A stretch of DNA of 11,009 nucleotides, taken from a bacterium (GTDB lineage Bacteria > Bacillota > Clostridia > Oscillospirales > Acutalibacteraceae). The notes below the pieces were generated by a model. That model did not search any database and had not been told where the DNA came from. It worked only from the letters and a program-made list of their open reading frames with translations. Every line of letters starts with the position of its first letter. The first letter of the stretch is position 1. Made by a program: the position numbers and the translations under genes. Positions 5,665 through 10,909 of the stretch are shown in pieces. The stretch is taken from contig JAHKZS010000040.1 of assembly GCA_020626545.1 (NCBI GenBank), forward strand, positions 1 to 11,009, in the 5' to 3' direction.

Positions 5665-7884
5665 TTACTTAAGATAAGCTCCTGTATCGCCGATTTTGCC
5701 CGAAAGGTCTTTTACGTAAACACGCATATTACCTTTACCGGGAGCGGATACGGTGAGGCTTCCGCCCGAAACCTGCTTAACGTCGCCGGTGACGGCGTCA
5801 ACATAACGACCGTTCGGAATACCCGAGAATGTAGCTCCGTTTGTAACAGCTACGCAGGCAACGGAATCGGTACTTCCGCTTGTATAGCGGCGGAGGTAAC
5901 ACATATCGCCGAAGGACTTGTACTGGCCTTTCTGGAGAGCGGGTACCTTACGTCTAATCATATTAAGCTTTCTTAAATGCTGGGCAAGCGGTTTATTAAG
6001 AGTGGACTGAACCGTACCCGAAGCGGTATATTTACCGAAATCGGAAGCGGATACGTTACCCTCGAGGTAGTCGCCGTAGTACGCGCGGCCTGTCTTTTCA
6101 AGCGGTTTATTCGGGCCTACGTCGATTTCCATATCGTTCTTGAACTCAACCTCGGAACCGTAGAAGATACAGGGGATTCCGCGGAAAGTAAAGATAAGGT
6201 TCATATTCTCAGCCCAAGCCTGAGTACCGCCCTGGTAACGAGTTTTCTCCTGACCGTCGGGACCGTAGTCGTGAGAGTCAACGTACATAACGTTCCATGT
6301 AGAATCATTAAAGTACTGATCCTCGCCGAGAGCCGAGCCGTAAGCCTCGTTAGCGTTTTTGAACGCCCAGTGCATAAGGAAGTCGATAACACCTGTGCCG
6401 TTGGACTTGGAGTAATCGGGAGTATGATAGGAAGTACCGTTGAGTAAAGCGTTAGACGAAGTCGGAGCTCCCGAGGAATTTGAGTGATCTTTAAAGTGCT
6501 TTAAGCTGTTGCTTAAATTAGACTGCCAGTCTGTCTTAGACCAGTTGTTAGTCCAAGCGCTTTCGGTTTCTTTCCAACCGTAGAACGCGCAGGAGTCAGA
6601 CTGCAAGCCGTGGTTCCAAACCTCTCTTACACGCGCGCAAACCTCGCCGAACAGGAAGAAGTTCTTATACTTCGAGGACGAGAATTCGGGGAAATACGCG
6701 TGGTTTAAAGTCCATCTGCTGATATGTTTTTCCGTATCAAGACGGAAGGCGTCAACGCCCATATCAACGTAGTTCTTATATGTATCGGTAATATATTTAG
6801 CTACCTCGGGGTTCTCGGTGTTAATATCAACACAGTCGCCCGCCATAGAACCCGTCTGCTCAATTTCGGTCTCGTAACCCATATTTTTCTCACGGTGGTA
6901 GTGTTCCTTTAAGTTACTGTACTTACCGCCCTGGTGAGCCTTCATGGTGTCGAGTCGAGCCTGAAACTGAGGATCAGGCTGCATACTGTCGTAATTTGGA
7001 TAGTTCTTATCAAGGTTGCTTCCCTTAATTACGTTCATAGTGTATGTACCCGGTTTACCGTTGCTTGCCTTTGTGACGGTTTTGGTAAACATCTTTTCGA
7101 GATAATTCTCACCGAAGTTACCCGAGTGGTTCCATACAACGTCCTGGACAATCTTTAAGCCTTTTTCATGAGCGGCGTCGATTAAATCCTGGTAAGTAGC
7201 GCCGCTGCTCTCATAACGCGGGTCAACCTTGTTGAAATCAAACGCGTGATATCCGTGGTAGTCGTAACCCGAAGCGTTATCAACGACAGGCGTAATCCAG
7301 ATAGCCGTAAAGCCCATAGCCTTAATATAGTCGAGCTTCTGAATAAGTCCCTTAAAGTCGCCTCTCCACGCGGGGTCGGTGTCGGGGTTATTAGCCTTGC
7401 CGTCCTCCCAGCAGTGAACGTTGTTGGACTTATCGCCGTCGTAAAAACGTGTAGTGATTACAAAGTAGATGCTGTCCTCACGCATATCGGTACGATCCCA
7501 TGAGCCCGCCTGGCTCGGGTCCTTGGCTGTCCAGCGGTTATTTTTAAACCACCACTCGCCTGTTTCGCGGGTTTGTTCCTCGGACTGTACGCCGTTTGTG
7601 ACAAAGAGCATATTTATCTTCGTCAAATTCGAGAAAGTATATCTGTACCAGCCGTTGCCCTCGTTAGTCATATTCGGGCCAGGGTAATTGGTAGAGATAT
7701 TAGTCGGAAGGCTGTTCCAGTAATAGATACTCGGAACGCCGTTCTGGCTGTAGTAGTGGACGGTAATTCCCGCGGCGGAAGTCTTTTCCTTGCTGACAGA
7801 TACAGCGGAAGAAGATATCGCCGCGACGCTCACAACTATTACAAGCGCGAGAATTATCGCCAAAATCTTTTTCACGTTCTTCAT
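5665..7884 (-). CDS. Secreted alpha-amylase (GH13) with N-terminal CBM26-like starch-binding module
   Basis: A 739-aa extracellular enzyme predicted to hydrolyse alpha-1,4 bonds of starch. The signal peptide is residues 1-27 (hydrophobic LAIILALVIVVSVAA, cleavage after Ser-Ser-Ala). Residues of about 40-118 resemble CBM26 starch-binding modules (IYYWN, NEGNGWYRYTF, WWFKNNRW). The GH13 barrel follows with its four regions: DVVWNH (248-253), DAFRLDTEKH with nucleophile Asp383, acid/base Glu414 in FLFGEV, and His-Asp at 538-539 in VDSHDYG. The last 90 residues look like the beta-sandwich C domain. No anchor, dockerin or sortase motif is seen, so it is probably released. I chose the ATG at 7884, with AGGAGG at 7895-7900, 10 nt away; the TTG at 7893 is only 1 nt from that site. 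It has its own extended -10 promoter. I found no cre-type catabolite site near it. Maltogenic or related GH13 specificity cannot be excluded. Confidence 0.95.
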   Translation of the reverse strand: MKNVKKILAIILALVIVVSVAAISSSAVSVSKEKTSAAGITVHYYSQNGVPSIYYWNSLPTNISTNYPGPNMTNEGNGWYRYTFSNLTKINMLFVTNGVQSEEQTRETGEWWFKNNRWTAKDPSQAGSWDRTDMREDSIYFVITTRFYDGDKSNNVHCWEDGKANNPDTDPAWRGDFKGLIQKLDYIKAMGFTAIWITPVVDNASGYDYHGYHAFDFNKVDPRYESSGATYQDLIDAAHEKGLKIVQDVVWNHSGNFGENYLEKMFTKTVTKASNGKPGTYTMNVIKGSNLDKNYPNYDSMQPDPQFQARLDTMKAHQGGKYSNLKEHYHREKNMGYETEIEQTGSMAGDCVDINTENPEVAKYITDTYKNYVDMGVDAFRLDTEKHISRWTLNHAYFPEFSSSKYKNFFLFGEVCARVREVWNHGLQSDSCAFYGWKETESAWTNNWSKTDWQSNLSNSLKHFKDHSNSSGAPTSSNALLNGTSYHTPDYSKSNGTGVIDFLMHWAFKNANEAYGSALGEDQYFNDSTWNVMYVDSHDYGPDGQEKTRYQGGTQAWAENMNLIFTFRGIPCIFYGSEVEFKNDMEIDVGPNKPLEKTGRAYYGDYLEGNVSASDFGKYTASGTVQSTLNKPLAQHLRKLNMIRRKVPALQKGQYKSFGDMCYLRRYTSGSTDSVACVAVTNGATFSGIPNGRYVDAVTGDVKQVSGGSLTVSAPGKGNMRVYVKDLSGKIGDTGAYLK

Positions 7885-7922
7885 AAACTTCAATCCTCCT
7901 AAATAGAGTCCTAATCAAAGTA

Positions 7923-7931
7923 ATTATAACA
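7923..7931 (-). promoter_or_regulatory. Extended -10 promoter of the amylase gene
   Basis: TGTTATAAT on the minus strand is a perfect extended -10. No usable -35 is present at 17 nt, because that position falls in the terminator stem of the upstream gene. The expected start is near 7916, about 32 nt before the ATG. Confidence 0.6.
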
Positions 7932-7932
7932 T

Positions 7933-7978
7933 AAAACAAACCGAGTTTATTTTCTAATACAGAAAAATAACTCGGCTT
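7933..7978 (-). terminator. Long terminator hairpin of the HAD phosphatase gene
   Basis: An 18-bp stem with two mismatches and one G-U pair (7961-7978 with 7938-7955, 5-nt loop AATAC on the plus strand, core CCGAGTT/AACTCGG) is followed on the minus strand by GTTTTATG. It starts about 36 nt after the stop codon at 8015 and abuts the amylase -10 element. Confidence 0.85.
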
Positions 7979-8014
7979 TATTATAAAATTTATCTATGCT
8001 TTTTTGTACAACTA

Positions 8015-8818
8015 TTATAGAAATTTACCAAGAGCTTTCGCGATTCCGTCTAAGTCGCAGGTATCGGTCACATAATCGGCGGAGTTTTTAACCTCATCCT
8101 CGGCGTTACCCATAGCTATTCCCAGCCCCGCCATTTCGAGCATAGGAATATCATTGTAATTATCGCCGAACGCCATTACCTCGTCCATACTTATTCCCAT
8201 ATCGACACAGACTTTTTCAACGCCTAAGCCCTTATTTACGCCGTTGGGCATAACCTCAAGAAACCACGGCGCCGAAAGGTATATATCAACGTCATCCGCA
8301 AACTTAGCTTTAAGCTTACTTTCGACCTCCTTAAGCTCCCCGGGTTCGCCGCAAAGAAGGATTTTATGGAGCTTCCAATCCACAAACTCAGCTATATCGT
8401 CCACGAGGTTCAAGGGCAGTCCTATTACGTCGGGCTCAATATGGGTGTAATCGTTAACCTTTCTGTCGGCGTAGATTATATCACCCTTGTGAACCATTGT
8501 CGTCACATTCGTCGGGCGCAACACTTCGTACACAGGCTCTATGTACTTGCTGTCGAGATAGGTTGTACCTATCAATTCATTACCGCTGTTCAGAACAGCT
8601 CCGCCGTTAAAGCCGAGATAATAACCGCCGTTATTGAGTATGTCGAGTTCCTCGGCGTAGGGCTTTACTCCGTAGGGAAGCCGTCCCGAAGCTACGCAAA
8701 GCTTTATTCCGTTTTTTTGAGCGTTTAAAAGCGCTTGTTTTGTCTTAGGGCTTATGACCTTTTCCGTGGTCAAAAGCGTATCGTCCACATCGAACGCAAT
8801 TAATTTATATTTACTCAT
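8015..8818 (-). CDS. Cof-type HAD-superfamily phosphatase
   Basis: A 267-aa cytoplasmic phosphatase of the Cof/IIB HAD subfamily, the usual length. Motif I is DVDDT with nucleophile Asp10 and Asp12. Motif II is Ser44 in CVASGR. Lys196 (NGVNKG) is motif III. Motif IV is GDNYND (218-223) with the following MLEMAGLGIAMGNA. The middle part (about 80-190) is the C2 cap. Members dephosphorylate sugar phosphates, flavin or pyridoxal precursors, and the exact substrate cannot be read from sequence. ATG at 8818 has GAGGAGA about 5 nt upstream. It follows SIR2 with only the 223-bp mobile element between them, so the two may have formed an operon before the insertion (inference). Confidence 0.93.
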   Translation of the reverse strand: MSKYKLIAFDVDDTLLTTEKVISPKTKQALLNAQKNGIKLCVASGRLPYGVKPYAEELDILNNGGYYLGFNGGAVLNSGNELIGTTYLDSKYIEPVYEVLRPTNVTTMVHKGDIIYADRKVNDYTHIEPDVIGLPLNLVDDIAEFVDWKLHKILLCGEPGELKEVESKLKAKFADDVDIYLSAPWFLEVMPNGVNKGLGVEKVCVDMGISMDEVMAFGDNYNDIPMLEMAGLGIAMGNAEDEVKNSADYVTDTCDLDGIAKALGKFL

Positions 8819-8832
8819 TCTTCTCCTCTATT

Positions 8833-8867
8833 TCAGGGTGTAGGTTTTAGGGTGTAGGATGTAGGCG
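8833..8867. repeat. Heptad array, left arm of element A
   Basis: On the plus strand AGG recurs at 8835, 8842, 8849, 8856 and 8863, exactly every 7 bases. The units are AGGGTGT, AGGTTTT, AGGGTGT and AGGATGT. Confidence 0.85.
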
Positions 8868-8902
8868 TTATCTTACATTTCACTTTATTATAACTTCTAT
8901 GC

Positions 8903-8987
8903 CTAACCTAACTTATTGATAATAGCATTAATTATTTTAGCTACTTCATCAGAAAGTTCCATTACCTTTTTTACAGTTTCCAACCAT
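8903..8987 (-). pseudogene. Truncated S23/four-helix-bundle gene (start and C-terminus only)
   Basis: Read in the frame of the TAG at 8903-8905, the minus strand encodes WLETVKKVMELSD followed by EVAKIINAIINKLG. This aligns with the C-terminus of the intact protein at 10445-10792 (DLTEEISKMLNSLINKL). The start codon at 8985-8987, with TAGGAGA 5 nt upstream, is in another frame and stops after 12 codons. One internal deletion ending near 8984 explains both facts. It cannot make an S23 protein. Confidence 0.75.
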
Positions 8988-9015
8988 TATTATCTCCTAA
9001 ACAATATGTCATAAC

Positions 9016-9055
9016 ACTAAACCCTAAATCCTATATCCTATATCCTAATCCCTGA
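9016..9055. repeat. Heptad array, right arm of element A
   Basis: On the minus strand, reading inward from 9055, the array begins TCAGGG and AGG recurs every 7 bases (A at 9053, 9046, 9039, 9032, 9025). Units include AGGATAT twice and AGGGTTT. The first 18 bases are also the last codons of SIR2. Confidence 0.85.
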
Positions 9056-9760
9056 CATAAGCTCGCCGACCTTATCGTGCAGAACTAAGTCCGCCGCGCT
9101 GTCCATAGGCGTAGGGTCGCGGTTTATAAGCACAAGATTGCTTCCGCTGAAGTAACGCACCATTCCCGCTGCGGGATATACGGTAAGGCTTGTACCCGCG
9201 ATAATAAGCACGTCGGCGTTCGCGATAGCGTTAACGGCTCCGCGCACTGTGCTGTCGTCCAAACCCTCCTCGTAAAGCACAACGTCGGGTTTAATTATTC
9301 CCGAACACTCGTCGCAGTACGGGATTTTTTCAGCAGCCTTTACGTAGCGGGCGTCGAAAAACTTTCCGCACTTCATACAGTAGTTTTTATGTACCGTTCC
9401 GTGCAGTTCATAGACGATTTTACTGCCTGCTTTCTGATGTAATCCGTCGATATTCTGGGTAACTACCGCCTTTAACTTCCCCGCCCGCTCGAGTTCGGCG
9501 AGCTTTTTATGGGCGGCATTAGGCTCAATATCGAGCTCGAGCATTTTGTCCTTATAAAAACGGTAGAACTCCCCGGGATTTCTCATAAAAAATGTATGGC
9601 TTAAAATCTCCTCGGGCGGATAATCATACTTCTGATTATACAAACCGTCCACGCTTCGAAAGTCGGGAATACCGCTTTCGGTGCTTACTCCCGCTCCGCC
9701 GAAGAAAACAATATTATCGGAGTTATCTATAATAGACTGAAGTTTCTGAATTTTATCCAT
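9038..9760 (-). CDS. NAD-dependent protein deacylase, SIR2/CobB family
   Basis: A 240-aa cytoplasmic sirtuin that removes acyl groups from lysines using NAD+. All hallmarks are present: GAGVSTESGIPDFRS (22-36), TQNIDGLH (101-108), catalytic His120 in ELHGT, zinc cysteines 128, 131, 149 and 152, GTSL (189-192) and LINRDPTP (211-218). The ATG at 9760 has GAGG 8 nt upstream. The ribosome site lies in a small hairpin (CTCG-AAAG-CGAG), which might limit initiation (inference). Oddity: the last five residues SGIRI and the TAG are encoded by the terminal repeat of element A, so the original C-terminus has been replaced. All catalytic parts end well before this, so activity is probably kept. It has its own promoter. 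Confidence 0.96.
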   Translation of the reverse strand: MDKIQKLQSIIDNSDNIVFFGGAGVSTESGIPDFRSVDGLYNQKYDYPPEEILSHTFFMRNPGEFYRFYKDKMLELDIEPNAAHKKLAELERAGKLKAVVTQNIDGLHQKAGSKIVYELHGTVHKNYCMKCGKFFDARYVKAAEKIPYCDECSGIIKPDVVLYEEGLDDSTVRGAVNAIANADVLIIAGTSLTVYPAAGMVRYFSGSNLVLINRDPTPMDSAADLVLHDKVGELMSGIRI

Positions 9761-9784
9761 AATAAGCGCCTCGCTTTCGAGTAA

Positions 9785-9813
9785 ATTTTACCACGTTTTA
9801 GTTATAAAGTCGA
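9785..9813 (-). promoter_or_regulatory. Sigma-A-type promoter of the SIR2 gene
   Basis: -35 TCGACT (9808-9813), 17-nt spacer, -10 TAAAAT (9785-9790). The expected start is near 9778, giving a leader of about 18 nt. Confidence 0.6.
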
Positions 9814-9817
9814 GTGT

Positions 9818-9849
9818 AAAAAAGAAAAAGCCTCAAAATGAAGCTTTTT
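9818..9849 (-). terminator. Intrinsic terminator of the small membrane protein gene
   Basis: Stem AAAAAGC/GCTTTTT (9825-9831 with 9843-9849, extendable by three pairs past one mismatch), followed on the minus strand by TTTTTCTTTTTTA. It lies 8 nt after the stop codon at 9857. Confidence 0.8.
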
Positions 9850-9856
9850 TGAAATC

Positions 9857-10138
9857 TTATTCTTTTTTATTATCATCCTCGTTTTTAACGCTTTCGATAA
9901 GGAGTTTTAGAAACTCGTCGTCCTTGGCTTCTTTTTCTTTAGCTTCATTCAAGCTTCCCGAAACGGTGATAAACCCTGTTCCGCAGATTAAAGACAGCAG
10001 CCAGCACGTTATAGACGGCACAAAATTAAACCCGCCTTCGCCCATAACAAATCCGAGCACGCAACCGAGCAGTATTCCGATTATAATAATACATATACCG
10101 ATAAAGAACAGAATATCGGCAGGTTTTTTATCCTTCAT
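9857..10138 (-). CDS. Small two-helix membrane protein of unknown function
   Basis: A 93-aa protein. I recognise no family. Residues 8-32 (ILFFIGICIIIIGILLGCVLGF) and about 40-60 (VPSITCWLLSLICGTGFITVS) are hydrophobic helices joined by a short Gly-rich loop. The last 30 residues are a charged tail (NEAKEKEAKDDEF, SVKNEDDNKKE), probably cytoplasmic given the positive N-terminus. I chose the ATG at 10138 with GGTGA about 6 nt upstream. The reading frame extends 35 codons further, but that extension covers the promoter at 10155-10183. It is monocistronic with its own promoter and terminator. Confidence 0.75.
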   Translation of the reverse strand: MKDKKPADILFFIGICIIIIGILLGCVLGFVMGEGGFNFVPSITCWLLSLICGTGFITVSGSLNEAKEKEAKDDEFLKLLIESVKNEDDNKKE

Positions 10139-10154
10139 AAATTTCACCACTACT

Positions 10155-10183
10155 ATTTTACTATTAATAAACGAGCTTTGCAA
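10155..10183 (-). promoter_or_regulatory. Promoter of the small membrane protein gene
   Basis: -35 TTGCAA (10178-10183), 17-nt spacer, -10 TAAAAT (10155-10160), giving a very short leader. The -35 is the same as that of citrate synthase. It is divergent from the plus-strand promoter at 10257-10285. Between them lie an inverted pair TTGTAT/ATACAA (10199-10204, 10222-10227) and another, AACCCTA/TAGGGTT (10205-10211, 10252-10258), neither assigned to a regulator. Confidence 0.75.
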
Positions 10184-10256
10184 ATAAATCAAAAAACTTT
10201 GTATAACCCTACAAAAACCGCATACAATCTTTATGTAATTCAACGAAAAAATAGGG

Positions 10257-10285
10257 TTGAAAAACCTATTTAACTGTGTTAAAAT
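10257..10285 (+). promoter_or_regulatory. Plus-strand promoter of the leader / S23 / TM1266 transcript
   Basis: -35 TTGAAA (10257-10262), 17-nt spacer, -10 TAAAAT (10280-10285) preceded by TGT. The expected start is near 10292. It is the only good promoter visible for the plus-strand genes in this window. Confidence 0.75.
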
Positions 10286-10290
10286 AATAA

Positions 10291-10371
10291 CACTGACGCG
10301 GAAATGTGTATTGACGTGAAAGGCTCGATTTTAATTAAGACGCTGTGCCTTTCGGTACGGCGGTTTTTGTT
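10291..10371 (+). promoter_or_regulatory. Structured leader, candidate riboswitch or attenuator
   Basis: The leader between the promoter and element B holds GAAAGGC at 10318-10324. This can pair perfectly with GCCTTTC at 10347-10353, which is the descending half plus loop of the terminator stem at 10341-10362. The two pairings exclude each other, as in terminator/antiterminator switches. About 30 nt upstream (10291-10317) would be left for a sensing part. It matches no riboswitch class I recognise. A short frame from ATG 10304 has no ribosome site and is not called. Confidence 0.5.
10341..10368 (+). terminator. Intrinsic terminator of the plus-strand leader
   Basis: A 9-bp stem, CGCTGTGCC/GGTACGGCG (10341-10349 with 10354-10362, two G-U pairs, 4-nt loop TTTC), followed by GTTTTTGTT. 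Element B begins 5 nt after the T run. Confidence 0.8.
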
Positions 10372-10372
10372 A

Positions 10373-10404
10373 TTAGGGCAAAGGGCTAAGGGGTAAGGGC
10401 TAAG
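10373..10404. repeat. Heptad array, left arm of element B
   Basis: AGG recurs at 10375, 10382, 10389 and 10396: units AGGGCAA, AGGGCTA, AGGGGTA, AGGGCTA, then AG. Confidence 0.9.
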
Positions 10405-10444
10405 TATTTTATAACTTAGCGTTTATTTTCAAGAGGAGAAGTTT

Positions 10445-10792
10445 ATGCAAAGTTACAAAGATTTAATAGTCTGGCAAAAATCAATGACATTAGTTGAGAA
10501 TATTTATGGACTAATGAAGTTCCTTCCTAACGAAGAAAAATATGTATTATCTGACCAGATGCGTCGTTCAGCTATCTCTATTCCATCTAATATTGCCGAA
10601 GGATATGATAGACGTTCAACAAAGGATTATATTAACTTTCTTTCATTTGCCCGAGGTTCAAATTCCGAATTACAGACTCAGCTTTATATTTGCAACCGAC
10701 TGAATTTTTTGTCTAAAAAACAAATCCAGCCGTCAATTGATTTAACTGAAGAAATATCAAAAATGCTAAACTCGTTAATAAACAAATTATAA
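10445..10792 (+). CDS. Four-helix-bundle protein, S23/23S-rRNA-intervening-sequence family
   Basis: A 115-aa all-helical protein of the S23/IVP family (TIGR02436 type), related to the Avd proteins of diversity-generating retroelements. Hallmarks are YKDLIVWQKSMTLV (4-17), QMRRSAISIPSNIAEG (38-53), FLSFARGS and SELQTQL (65-80). Members were first known from intervening sequences in 23S rRNA genes of Leptospira and others, but most are free-standing like this one. They form basic pentameric bundles thought to bind nucleic acid. The cellular role is unknown. ATG at 10445 has AGGAG 6 nt upstream. The gene is centred in element B, with no promoter of its own visible, so it probably depends on the promoter at 10257-10285. 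Confidence 0.93.
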   Translation: MQSYKDLIVWQKSMTLVENIYGLMKFLPNEEKYVLSDQMRRSAISIPSNIAEGYDRRSTKDYINFLSFARGSNSELQTQLYICNRLNFLSKKQIQPSIDLTEEISKMLNSLINKL

Positions 10793-10840
10793 ACCAGGGA
10801 TAACTAACAGAACAAATTATACTATACGGCACATATTTCA

Positions 10841-10872
10841 CTTTCCCCTTTGCCCTTAGCCCTTTGCCCTAA
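10841..10872. repeat. Heptad array, right arm of element B
   Basis: Read on the minus strand from 10872, it begins TTAGGGCAA and then AGGGCTA, AGGGCAA, AGGGGAA, AG. It has the same period and start as the left arm and is perfectly complementary over the outer 20 bases. Confidence 0.9.
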
Positions 10873-10897
10873 CATTAAGAAAGTAACATTAAGAAAG
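10870..10897 (+). repeat. 14-bp tandem repeat at the right edge of element B
   Basis: TAACATTAAGAAAG occurs twice in direct succession (10870-10883 and 10884-10897). The first copy overlaps the last 3 bases of the element and the second runs into the AAGGAG ribosome site of the next gene. No copy is present at the left edge, so it is not a normal target duplication. Confidence 0.85.
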
Positions 10898-10909
10898 GAG
10901 CATTAATTT

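Larger units (their letters stand above)
8833..9055 (-). mobile_element. Element A: 223-bp deletion derivative of an S23-type element with heptad terminal repeats
   Basis: Both ends begin TCAGGG when read inward and continue as inverted arrays of a degenerate 7-bp unit whose AGG recurs every 7 bases. Between them, on the minus strand, lie a ribosome site (8993-8998), an ATG (8985-8987) and the last 27 codons of an S23-type gene. If the missing part of the gene is added back, the length is close to the 500 bp of element B. No clear target-site duplication is seen. The element ends 15 nt before the HAD gene ATG and, at the other side, forms the end of the SIR2 gene. A possible outward -10 TATAAT for the HAD gene lies at 8887-8892 but without a -35. 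Confidence 0.75.
10373..10872 (+). mobile_element. Element B: 500-bp S23-gene element with heptad terminal inverted repeats
   Basis: A 20-bp perfect terminal inverted repeat (10373-10392 with 10853-10872, beginning TTAGGGCAAAGGG) continues inward on both sides as arrays of an AGGGNNN heptad. The only gene inside is the S23-type four-helix-bundle protein at 10445-10792. There is no transposase or recombinase, so mobility would need outside help or an unknown mechanism. No clear target-site duplication is seen. The gene inside is more AT-rich than its neighbours. Confidence 0.75.

Noticed and set aside
5977..6447. Plus-strand open frame opposite the amylase (156 codons)
   Set aside because: Antisense to the GH13 catalytic region, with no promoter or ribosome site. 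The other frames over the amylase are rejected for the same reason.
8833..9055. CRISPR array or plain microsatellite from the periodic repeats
   Set aside because: The repeats are 7 bp without spacers, occur in inverted orientation at both ends of a gene or gene remnant, and have no cas genes nearby.
9849..10187. Plus-strand open frame overlapping the small membrane protein
   Set aside because: Its Ser/Ile-rich translation is the complement of the membrane helices. The minus-strand reading has a promoter, a ribosome site and a terminator.
10304..10396. Leader peptide starting MCIDVKGSILIK in the plus-strand leader
   Set aside because: It has no ribosome site, is not enriched in any one amino acid, and runs through the terminator and into the heptad array.
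8833..10872. Composite transposon formed by elements A and B around SIR2 and the membrane protein
   Set aside because: The two elements share only architecture, not sequence, and neither has a transposase. The genes between them look like ordinary resident genes.
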